In this document: piece after piece, positions 1 to 5,298 of the stretch
Numbering within the stretch: the stretch's first letter is position 1
Layout of the letters: each line of letters begins with the position of its first letter
Assembly (NCBI GenBank): GCA_017623265.1
Contig: JAGAPM010000052.1
Coordinates: 1 to 5,298 of the forward strand
Length of the DNA: 5,298 nucleotides
Origin: Lentisphaeria bacterium
GTDB taxonomy: Bacteria > Verrucomicrobiota > Lentisphaeria > Victivallales > UBA1829
Direction: 5' to 3'
Made by a program: the position numbers and the translations under genes
Notes under the pieces: generated by a model
What the model saw: the letters and a program-made list of their open reading frames with translations, nothing else
What the model was told of the DNA's origin: nothing
Database searches by the model: none

Positions 1-24
1 GTGACCTCCGCCCCATCCGGGCGT

Positions 25-57
25 AAAAAAGCCGTTCCGGCGTACCGGAACGGCTTT
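25..57 (-). terminator. Intrinsic terminator after the EIIA gene
   Basis: A perfect inverted repeat: 28-40 pairs with 45-57 (13 bp, core GCCGTTCCGG / CCGGAACGGC) around a 4-nt loop (41-44). Read on the minus strand, the 3' arm runs into six T residues (30 down to 25), the standard rho-independent layout. It begins 27 nt after the EIIA stop and closes the gene series. On the plus strand only three T residues follow the stem, so termination in that direction would be weaker. Confidence 0.92.
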
Positions 58-84
58 CCATCATCTTGCAGACTTATGTTTGCG

Positions 85-537
85 TCAGCGGGAGAGGATC
101 TCCTGGATCTTTGCCCGGTCATCGCCGGCGGCGAGGATCTCGGTGATCACGCCTTCTTCCTTGACCTTGGAAGAGATGCTGCCCAGCAGTTTCAGATATG
201 CTTCCTGATCCCGTTCATCAGCGGCAAGGAAGACCACCAGATTGATCGGCTGATTATCCAGGCTCTTGTAGTCAGAGACGGGGTTCTTGCAGATGCCGAC
301 AATGATAAGGGGAGAGGGGAAGCCATTGACACGGATATGGGGCAGAGCCAAACCTTTGCCAACACCGGTAGTCATCATGCGTTCCCGTTTCCAGACGGCA
401 TCACGGATCTGATCTTCATCCATGGTGCAGCGTGTTGCGGCATGCTGAACGATGTCTTCAAAAACTTGCTTCTTGGTTTCACCCTCCAGCAGGAGGATCG
501 AATCTTGCTGCAGATACTTTGCAAATTCCGGTTTCAT
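85..537 (-). CDS. Stand-alone PTS EIIA domain protein (fructose/mannitol/Ntr type)
   Basis: A phosphocarrier domain that accepts a phosphoryl group from HPr or NPr on a histidine. The 150-residue protein is a single PTS_EIIA type-2 domain: N-terminal helices, the motif KRERMMTTGVGKGLALPH (50-67) with H67 (codon 337-339) as the predicted phosphorylation site, then the core strand PINLVVFLAA and a C-terminal helix. No IIB or IIC domain is fused or adjacent and no EI or HPr is in the window, so a regulatory EIIA-Ntr (PtsN-like) role is more likely than sugar uptake; this is inference. The ATG at 535-537 has AAGGG 7 nt upstream and gives MKPEFAKYL. An ATG five codons earlier (550-552) has no ribosome-binding site and is rejected. 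The gene ends 27 nt before a strong terminator and is 133 nt from dut, so it may be the operon's last gene or have its own promoter. Confidence 0.92.
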   Translation of the reverse strand: MKPEFAKYLQQDSILLLEGETKKQVFEDIVQHAATRCTMDEDQIRDAVWKRERMMTTGVGKGLALPHIRVNGFPSPLIIVGICKNPVSDYKSLDNQPINLVVFLAADERDQEAYLKLLGSISSKVKEEGVITEILAAGDDRAKIQEILSR

Positions 538-543
538 AAGTCT

Positions 544-549
544 ACCCTT
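544..549 (-). promoter_or_regulatory. Shine-Dalgarno site that fixes the EIIA start
   Basis: AAGGGT on the minus strand, 6 nt before the ATG at 535-537. It overlaps the codons that would follow the alternative upstream ATG (550-552), which itself lacks a purine-rich site at the right distance. Confidence 0.75.
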
Positions 550-585
550 CATACTAAAAAATTCTGTTTGACTTCTCTTATTAAC

Positions 586-613
586 AAATTACCACAAAAA
601 TTTCATTTTTCAA
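586..613 (-). promoter_or_regulatory. Weak candidate sigma-70-type promoter for the EIIA gene
   Basis: Read on the minus strand, TTGAAA (613 to 608) matches five of six bases of the -35 consensus, and 16 nt later TAATTT (591 to 586) matches only three of six of the -10 consensus. A-tracts lie just upstream and could act like an UP element. The site is about 50 nt before the EIIA start. In such AT-rich DNA a match of this quality is expected by chance, so it is offered only as a place to look for a start site. Confidence 0.2.
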
Positions 614-660
614 GCAGGAACTGAATTTTTTTTCTATAAAACTGACTTTTTTTCCTGCTT
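612..660 (-). repeat. 9-bp inverted repeat in the dut-EIIA spacer
   Basis: AAGCAGGAA (612-620) and TTCCTGCTT (652-660) are perfect reverse complements separated by 31 nt of A/T-rich sequence. It starts 10 nt after the dut stop. The RNA could form a stem with a large loop, but no T tract follows on the minus strand, so it is not a standard intrinsic terminator. It could stabilise the dut 3' end or be a binding site for a DNA-binding protein. Both readings are inference. Confidence 0.5.
619..655. repeat. Imperfect direct repeat with 21-bp period in the dut-EIIA spacer
   Basis: On the plus strand AACTGA followed by A and eight T (619-633) recurs as AACTGA followed by C and seven T (640-653). 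The copies are 21 bp apart, close to two helical turns, and lie inside the loop of the inverted repeat at 612-660. They could be paired regulator sites or an A-tract bent-DNA element upstream of the EIIA gene, or a chance result of low complexity. Confidence 0.4.
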
Positions 661-670
661 TCCGGCACAT

Positions 671-1111
671 TCACTGTTTTCCGGTGGAACCGAAACCGCC
701 TGCTCCGCGGTCGGTTTCCGTCAGTTCGCCACATTCTTCCATCTTCACATCCGGCAGAGCAGCAATGACCATCTGTGCGATCCGGTCGCCCCGTTTGATC
801 TCATACGGCTGCTCGCCGGCATTGAACATGATACACCCGACCTCTCCGCGATATCCGGCGTCGATGGTACCGGGGGTATTGAGCAATGTCATGGAAAATT
901 TGAGAGCCATTCCGCTGCGGGGCCTGATCTGCGCTTCATATCCCACGGGCAGTTCCAGAAACAATCCGGTGGGAGCGAGGGCTACTTTTCCGGGCATCAC
1001 GGTCAAGTCGGTACGGGAGCGCAGATCGTATGCGGCATCATCCGGATGCGCCTTTGCGGGTTTCAGATCTGCGGCATCTTCGCTCATGCGGAAACGTACA
1101 GTTACAGCCAT
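671..1111 (-). CDS. dut: dUTP diphosphatase (trimeric dUTPase)
   Basis: Hydrolyses dUTP to dUMP and diphosphate, keeping uracil out of DNA and supplying dUMP for thymidylate synthesis; active sites form between subunits of a cytoplasmic homotrimer. The 146-residue protein has all five family motifs: I DAAYDL (25-30), II PRSGMA (64-69), III NTPGTIDAGYRGE (78-90) with catalytic D84 and sugar-discriminating Y87, IV RGDRIAQ (107-113), and V RGAGGFGSTG (135-144) with the base-stacking F140. Motif I has Ala where Gly is usual (AGYDL), a mild change. The ATG at 1109-1111 is chosen over an ATG 75 nt upstream: it has an AAGGAG 7 nt before it, and the upstream extension is basic, unlike the family, and overlaps the permease 3' end. 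It starts 28 nt after the permease stop, so it is probably co-transcribed. Length and motif order match ordinary bacterial dUTPases. Confidence 0.96.
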   Translation of the reverse strand: MAVTVRFRMSEDAADLKPAKAHPDDAAYDLRSRTDLTVMPGKVALAPTGLFLELPVGYEAQIRPRSGMALKFSMTLLNTPGTIDAGYRGEVGCIMFNAGEQPYEIKRGDRIAQMVIAALPDVKMEECGELTETDRGAGGFGSTGKQ

Positions 1112-1118
1112 TTTCGTT

Positions 1119-1124
1119 CTCCTT
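1119..1124 (-). promoter_or_regulatory. Shine-Dalgarno site that fixes the dut start
   Basis: AAGGAG on the minus strand, 7 nt before the ATG at 1109-1111. It lies in the 28-nt gap after the permease stop. It decides between this start and an upstream ATG at 1184-1186. Confidence 0.85.
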
Positions 1125-1139
1125 CTTCGTTTTTTTGAT

Positions 1140-2333
1140 TTATCCGGCAGACTTCGGGTCAATCGCACGGTGCAGGCCATCTGCAATAAAGTGAAATGAA
1201 CAAACGCAAATAAAAATTGCCAATCCGGGCCAAAGCATCAGATTCCAGTGGAGCAGCGGGTCATCCAAAGCCTGCCGCAGCAGTTCGCCCCAGCTGGCAG
1301 TGGGTATCTGAACGCCGAATCCGAGAAAACTCAACGAATTTTCCGCAAGGATACAGCCTGCGATATCGAACGCAAATGCCACAAAAACCGGACCGGAAAC
1401 ATTGGGCAGCAGATGTACGGCAAGGATCCGCCGGAACGGGACCCCCATACATTCACTCGCCTGAATATACTGCATCTGACGTTGTTTCAGCACTTCCCCG
1501 CGCACCAGTCGTGCCAATCCGGGCCATCCGGTACAGCCCAGCACAAGGATCACCAGCAGAACCGACTGACGGGAGCCGCTGTCCAACAGCACCACCATCA
1601 GGATCAACAGAAGCAGGAAGGTCGGAAAACAGATCACGATCTCAACACAACGTTGAATGATCAGATCGATTTTCCCGCCGAGATATCCGGAAACCAACCC
1701 GATCAATGTCCCGAGGATCAACGAGATCCCGGCAGCAAGAAATCCGACTGCCAGCGAAACCCGGCTGCCGTACAACATCCGGGCAAAAACGTCCCGTCCG
1801 TTCTGATCGGTACCGAACCAGTGTTCTGCCGAAGGCTTTTCAAACACCTTCGAAGATGTCTGAAAAGGACCGTAAGGAACGGGAGCAGAGACGATCGTTG
1901 CATGGCTGAACTCCTTTTCATAGTCCCGCACATCATTTTTCTGCGGCACAGCAAAAAACGGGATCGCCAGTAGAAACAGCAGCGTACCGGTCACGATCCG
2001 CCGGCACAGCACCCGTTTCCGCAACAGAATCAGAGACAACGCAACCGGCAGTGCAGCAAGCAGCAGATAATTGAAGATTTTTTCCACAAAAACTTCCTGC
2101 ACATTCGGCGCAAAAAAATCGTAAAGCGCAGGGCTGAACCACCTGCCCTCCTCCGTAACGATCAGCAGCGGCAGACCGTTTGCGATCAGCGGTGCAGCCA
2201 TGGCGGCAAGAAAAAGCAGCAGCATAACGACCAGTGCCATAACGGCAAAGCGATCCTGAAAGAAACGCCTCCACACCTGTTTGAACGGGGAGAAGTTTTC
2301 ACTTTCCGGTGCTGTTACCTGTTCGCTGGTCAA
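1140..2333 (-). CDS. OppC/YejE-type ABC transporter permease with extended N-terminal half
   Basis: Inner-membrane subunit of a peptide-type (Opp/Dpp/Yej) ABC importer, 397 residues against about 300 for usual OppC. Visible in order: TM1 (about 28-51), an insertion with two extra hydrophobic segments (about 88-104 and 112-129), the entry motif WFGTDQNGRDV (172-182), then five canonical helices (about 192-217, 236-250, 256-272, 314-333, 367-385). The EAA-type loop that docks on the ATPase is clear: QASECMG (291-297) and HLLPN (307-311). The stretch after TM1 (LIANGLPLL, then GRWFSP) resembles E. coli YejE (microcin C importer), but YejE lacks the extra helix pair as far as I recall. The start is TTG: no ATG occurs before codon 32, which is already inside TM1, and a GGAG lies 8 nt upstream. 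The gene overlaps the Nudix stop by 4 nt. No partner permease, ATPase or binding protein is in the window, so the substrate is not assignable. Confidence 0.9.
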   Translation of the reverse strand: MTSEQVTAPESENFSPFKQVWRRFFQDRFAVMALVVMLLLFLAAMAAPLIANGLPLLIVTEEGRWFSPALYDFFAPNVQEVFVEKIFNYLLLAALPVALSLILLRKRVLCRRIVTGTLLFLLAIPFFAVPQKNDVRDYEKEFSHATIVSAPVPYGPFQTSSKVFEKPSAEHWFGTDQNGRDVFARMLYGSRVSLAVGFLAAGISLILGTLIGLVSGYLGGKIDLIIQRCVEIVICFPTFLLLLILMVVLLDSGSRQSVLLVILVLGCTGWPGLARLVRGEVLKQRQMQYIQASECMGVPFRRILAVHLLPNVSGPVFVAFAFDIAGCILAENSLSFLGFGVQIPTASWGELLRQALDDPLLHWNLMLWPGLAIFICVCSFHFIADGLHRAIDPKSAG

Positions 2334-2848
2334 AGTTCGATCTCCGGCAGCATGGCAAGTTCGCGGCAGAGCAATGGAGTAAAATCATTCGTATTGCCAC
2401 TTCTCAACCGTTGTTTCAGGTCATCGATCGTAAAAAACGAAACGCCGTCCAGTTCACTTTCCTGTGGAAAAAAGGGACCGTCATAAATAACAGCAAAGAC
2501 CCGTATATTTTCAGATTCGATCTCGTTCCGCACTTTGAAATCAAAGAGATGCCGGAACGGGATTTCCGGCTGGATCCCCAGTTCTTCGCCCATCTCACGG
2601 CGGGCAGCCAATTCGTAGGTCTCTCCGACCATCAGGTGACCACCAACGGCGGTATCCCATTTTCCCGGCTGGATGTCTTTGGTCATCTTCCGTTTCTGAA
2701 GCAGGATCGATTTTCCATCTGCAGAGTAGACAACCACATGGACACTCCGGTGGATCAGCGAAGGATCACCGTGACAACGCTTGCGCAGAGCGGTTCCGAT
2801 CACCGCTCCGGTCGTATCATCAATGATCTCAAAAAGTTCGTCGGTCAT
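2330..2848 (-). CDS. Nudix hydrolase, YfcD / isopentenyl-diphosphate isomerase-like subgroup
   Basis: Predicted cytoplasmic, metal-dependent hydrolase of a nucleoside or other diphosphate linkage; the substrate cannot be told from the sequence. The 172-residue protein carries a perfect Nudix box (G-x5-E-x7-R-E-U-x-E-E-x-G-U) at residues 70-92, with metal-ligand candidates E85, E88 and E89. The layout (EIIDDTTGAVIG near the N-terminus, then HRSVHVVV, LLQKR, PGKWDTAVGGH) resembles E. coli YfcD and the IDI-like branch rather than MutT. The isomerase reaction itself is unlikely because this branch is generally hydrolytic. The ATG at 2846-2848 overlaps the clpC TGA as ATGA; only a weak upstream GGA is present, so translation is probably coupled to clpC. 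The TGA at 2330-2332 overlaps the TTG start of the permease gene. Family is well supported, substrate unknown. Confidence 0.92.
   Translation of the reverse strand: MTDELFEIIDDTTGAVIGTALRKRCHGDPSLIHRSVHVVVYSADGKSILLQKRKMTKDIQPGKWDTAVGGHLMVGETYELAARREMGEELGIQPEIPFRHLFDFKVRNEIESENIRVFAVIYDGPFFPQESELDGVSFFTIDDLKQRLRSGNTNDFTPLLCRELAMLPEIEL
2342..2345 (-). promoter_or_regulatory. Shine-Dalgarno site supporting the TTG start of the permease gene
   Basis: GGAG on the minus strand, 8 nt before TTG (2331-2333), located inside the last codons of the Nudix gene. Together with the TTGA stop/start overlap it suggests coupled or re-initiated translation. Confidence 0.6.
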
Positions 2849-5298
2849 TTTGTTTTCCGTTTTGTTTTTGTGAAGACGATCTCACCGTTTTTCACATCTG
2901 CAAAAATCGTATCAGCAAGTTTTCCGGAAAGGATCATTTCTGCCAGCGGGTCTTCCACGGAACGTTCCACGGCACGGCGCAGCGGACGGGCACCGTATTC
3001 GGGCTGATATCCTTTTTCAGTCAGGAAAGCTGCCAGCGCATCTGAATACTGGAGTTTTCTGCCTTGATTTGCCATACGCCTGACCAGCTTATCCAGTTCC
3101 AGCCGCACGATCTTTTCCAGATCTCCTTTTTCCAGACGGCGGAAGATCAGGATCTCATCCACCCGGTTGATGAACTCCGGTTTGAATGCGCGTTTTGCTG
3201 TTTCGAGCAGCACGTTGTTCTGCTTTTCCGTATCGGCACCCGGAGAACCGGCACTGAAACCGAGGGTGCTGCTGCGTCCGATCCGGTCTGCACCGATATT
3301 GCTGGTCATGATCACAATGGTATTGCGGAAATCAATGCGTCTGCCGAGCGTATCAGTCAATTTGCCTTCTTCCAGGATCTGCAGGAGCATGTGCATCACA
3401 TCGGGATGAGCTTTTTCCACTTCGTCGAAAAGAACAACGCTGTACGGTCTGCGGCGTACCCGTTCCGTCAGCTCACCGCCATCGCCATGCCCCACATAAC
3501 CGGGAGGCGACCCGACCAGCCGGGAAACATTATGCTTTTCCATGTATTCCGACATATCGATCTGGATCAGCGCCTCCGGATCTCCGAACATAAATTCCGC
3601 TACCGCCTTGGCAAGCAGCGTTTTTCCCACCCCGGTAGGTCCGAGGAAGATGAAAGATCCAATGGGGCGGGCAGGATCTTTCAGATCGGCACGGGAACGG
3701 CGGAGCGAACGGGAAACCGCTTTCACGGCTTCATCCTGTCCGATCACTGCCCGGGCGATCTCCTGTTCCATTTTCAACAATCGTTCCGATTCGCCGGATT
3801 CGATCCGGCTCAAGGGAACACCGGAAAGTTTCGCCATCACTGCAGCAATATCCTGCTCCGTGATTTCTTTACAATTGGCATTGCAGACAGCCTGCCAATC
3901 CTGACGGATCTTTTCCAGATCTTCTTTCAGCTGGCGTTCCCGGTTGCGATACTGGGCGGCAAGCTCAAACTGCATCTCCACAATCGCTTTATCCTTTTCA
4001 ACGGCAAGCGAACGCAACTCCTCTTCCAGACCGGAAACATCGGGCGCCTTGCTCATGCTGTGGATCCGGGCGGCTGCTCCCGCTTCATCCATAACATCGA
4101 TCGCTTTATCCGGCAGATGCCGTCCGCTGATGTAACGATCCGAAAGACGGACTGCCGCTTCTATGGCGCGATCGGTATATTTTACAGAATGATGTTTTTC
4201 GTAAACTTTTTTCAGCCCCTGCAGGATCTTTACGGCATCTTCAACCGATGGGGGCTCCACCAGAACCGACTGAAAACGGCGCTCCAGTGCGGCATCCTTT
4301 TCAATGCCTTTCCGGTACTCATCCAGCGTGGTAGCTCCAATACACTGCAATTCCCCGCGTGACAACGCAGGCTTGATGATATTGGCGGCATCCATGGTAC
4401 CTTCCGCACCGCCGGCACCAACAATCGTATGCAGTTCATCGATAAACAGAATCACACGCTTTGAGGTGCGGACTTCTTCGATCACCGCTTTGATCCGCTC
4501 CTCAAACTGACCGCGGTACTTGGTACCGGCGACCATCAACGGCAGGTCCAGTGCAAAAACTTTCTTTTCAGCGAGAATTTCCGGCACTTCTCCGGCAGCG
4601 ATCCGCTGGGCAAGTCCTTCCAGAATCGCCGTTTTTCCGACTCCCGCCTCCCCGATGAGAACAGGGTTGTTTTTCGTCCGGCGGCAAAGGATCTGGATCA
4701 CCCGGCTGATCTCGTTTTCTCTGCCGATCACCGGATCCAGTTCCCCACGCTCCGCCAGGGCGGTCAAATCCCGCCCGAAAGCCCGGAGCGCCCCCATTTC
4801 CTGATTTTCAGCAGAAAAATTTTCCTCTGCGGCATCCTCCGCAAAATCATGATCGCCGGAATCTTTTCCCGGCTGATCCTGTTTCTTACCGGGAAGATAT
4901 CCCGGATCCAGAGCAGCAAGCACCGCAAGGCGGACCGTTTCCACGTTCGCCCCCATGTTCCGGAGGATCGCCGCTGCCCGGCTTTCCTGTTCACGCAAAA
5001 GAGCAAGCAGCAGATGTTCGGTCCCGATATAATTGTACTCCATTGCACTGGCTTCAGTGCGGGAGGCAAGGATCACGGAACGAAGCCTGTCTGTGAACGG
5101 CACATCACCAGCCTGAAGAAGTGAACTGCCAACCACACAGGCATCTTCAATCCGGCGGCGGAGTTCATTGATTGAAATACCGATATCGCCCAGCACCTGC
5201 ACTGCAATGGAATCTTTCACTGCCAGAATACCGAGCAGCATGTGACGGCATCCAATATGATCCTGATTCCAGCGTGCAGCTTCTTTTGCAGATCGGAA
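2845..5298 (-). CDS. clpC: ClpC-type AAA+ protease ATPase subunit (5'-partial, start lies beyond the right edge)
   Basis: Hexameric Hsp100 unfoldase that uses ATP to unfold proteins and thread them into ClpP in the cytoplasm. The reading frame stays open to the window edge, giving 817 codons. An ATG at 5239-5241 lies inside the first N-domain repeat (IGCRHMLLGI), so it is not the true start; by comparison with B. subtilis ClpC about 13 residues are missing. Counting from the edge codon: two Clp-N repeats (about 1-60 and 65-131), an acidic linker (137-169), D1 Walker A GEAGVGKT (216-223), pore loop KYRG (260-263), Walker B VILFIDE (282-288) and arginine finger (about 340); then a UVR-like middle domain (423-459), D2 Walker A GPTGVGKT (553-560), pore loop GYVG, Walker B VVLFDE (621-626), and sensor 2 GARPLRR (769-775). 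An LGF tripeptide (679-681) sits where the ClpP-docking loop is expected. That loop and the short UVR middle domain argue for ClpC over ClpB. Both ATPase sites look intact. The stop overlaps the next gene by 4 nt. Confidence 0.95.
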   Translation of the reverse strand, partial: FRSAKEAARWNQDHIGCRHMLLGILAVKDSIAVQVLGDIGISINELRRRIEDACVVGSSLLQAGDVPFTDRLRSVILASRTEASAMEYNYIGTEHLLLALLREQESRAAAILRNMGANVETVRLAVLAALDPGYLPGKKQDQPGKDSGDHDFAEDAAEENFSAENQEMGALRAFGRDLTALAERGELDPVIGRENEISRVIQILCRRTKNNPVLIGEAGVGKTAILEGLAQRIAAGEVPEILAEKKVFALDLPLMVAGTKYRGQFEERIKAVIEEVRTSKRVILFIDELHTIVGAGGAEGTMDAANIIKPALSRGELQCIGATTLDEYRKGIEKDAALERRFQSVLVEPPSVEDAVKILQGLKKVYEKHHSVKYTDRAIEAAVRLSDRYISGRHLPDKAIDVMDEAGAAARIHSMSKAPDVSGLEEELRSLAVEKDKAIVEMQFELAAQYRNRERQLKEDLEKIRQDWQAVCNANCKEITEQDIAAVMAKLSGVPLSRIESGESERLLKMEQEIARAVIGQDEAVKAVSRSLRRSRADLKDPARPIGSFIFLGPTGVGKTLLAKAVAEFMFGDPEALIQIDMSEYMEKHNVSRLVGSPPGYVGHGDGGELTERVRRRPYSVVLFDEVEKAHPDVMHMLLQILEEGKLTDTLGRRIDFRNTIVIMTSNIGADRIGRSSTLGFSAGSPGADTEKQNNVLLETAKRAFKPEFINRVDEILIFRRLEKGDLEKIVRLELDKLVRRMANQGRKLQYSDALAAFLTEKGYQPEYGARPLRRAVERSVEDPLAEMILSGKLADTIFADVKNGEIVFTKTKRKTK

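Noticed and set aside
1..624. 207-codon plus-strand frame across the EIIA gene and the terminator
   Set aside because: It starts at the window edge, runs through the terminator hairpin, and is antisense to a clear EIIA gene; its tail is translated AT-rich spacer.
1112..1186. 25-residue N-terminal extension of dUTPase from an upstream ATG
   Set aside because: The extension is basic and unlike the family, overlaps the permease 3' end, and the internal ATG has an ideal AAGGAG.
684..1199. 171-codon plus-strand frame over dut
   Set aside because: It mirrors dut almost exactly, has no recognisable motif, and is explained by codon bias in the real gene.
1248..1973. 241-codon plus-strand frame over the permease gene
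   Set aside because: Rich in Gln, His and Arg with no fold-like pattern, as expected for the complement of a hydrophobic membrane protein gene.
2309..3007. 232-codon plus-strand frame across the Nudix gene and the end of clpC
   Set aside because: Antisense to two confirmed genes and their ATGA junction, with no plausible domain.
3651..3683. Perfect 10-bp inverted repeat (TGAAAGATCC / GGATCTTTCA, 13-nt loop) inside clpC
   Set aside because: It codes for the conserved KDPARPIGSF segment just before the D2 Walker A motif; protein constraint and GATC-rich codon use explain it, and no T tract follows on either strand.
3064..4362. 432-codon open frame on the plus strand opposite clpC
   Set aside because: It lies wholly antisense to strongly conserved ClpC motifs, has no family-like features, and its composition is that of a reverse-complement shadow.
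2845..5298. ClpB disaggregase or ClpA as alternative identity
   Set aside because: The middle domain is a short UVR-like segment rather than the long ClpB coiled coil, an LGF ClpP-loop tripeptide is present, and the overall sequence follows Bacillus ClpC more closely than ClpA.

Overview
The window holds one run of five genes, all on the minus strand and read from high to low coordinates. In order of transcription they are: a ClpC-type AAA+ unfoldase (its start is cut off by the right edge), a Nudix hydrolase, an OppC/YejE-type ABC transporter permease with an unusually long N-terminal half, a dUTPase, and a stand-alone PTS EIIA domain protein. A strong intrinsic terminator closes the run at the left end. 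No tRNA, rRNA, CRISPR array, insertion sequence or integrase was seen. The long plus-strand reading frames are shadows of these genes.

Layout: clpC (2845..5298) overlaps the Nudix gene (2330..2848) by 4 nt (ATGA). The Nudix gene overlaps the permease gene (1140..2333) by 4 nt (TTGA, with a TTG start). The dUTPase gene (671..1111) follows after 28 nt behind an AAGGAG ribosome-binding site. A 133-nt AT-rich spacer with an inverted repeat and a direct repeat then separates dut from the EIIA gene (85..537). The first four genes look like one transcription unit. The EIIA gene could be read through from it or have its own promoter in the spacer. The terminator at 25..57 serves the whole series.

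Organism: a bacterium of moderate G+C content with ordinary Shine-Dalgarno signals. Its ClpC is close to the Bacillus form, but its permease resembles proteobacterial YejE in part. From memory, this mix fits the PVC group (perhaps Lentisphaerota) better than Firmicutes or Proteobacteria, but that is a low-confidence inference and no marker in the window proves it.

How the genes may work together: ClpC would feed substrates to ClpP. The dUTPase and possibly the Nudix enzyme remove unwanted nucleotides or diphosphates, the permease is one half of a peptide importer whose other parts are absent here, and the EIIA domain is probably regulatory. These are mostly housekeeping functions in a tightly packed array; I see no clear new defence or mobile system. 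The points most worth a second look are an acid-to-arginine change in one of the two ClpC phosphoarginine-pocket positions, the extra membrane helices and isolation of the permease, the roughly fourfold excess of GATC sites, and the structured dut-EIIA spacer.
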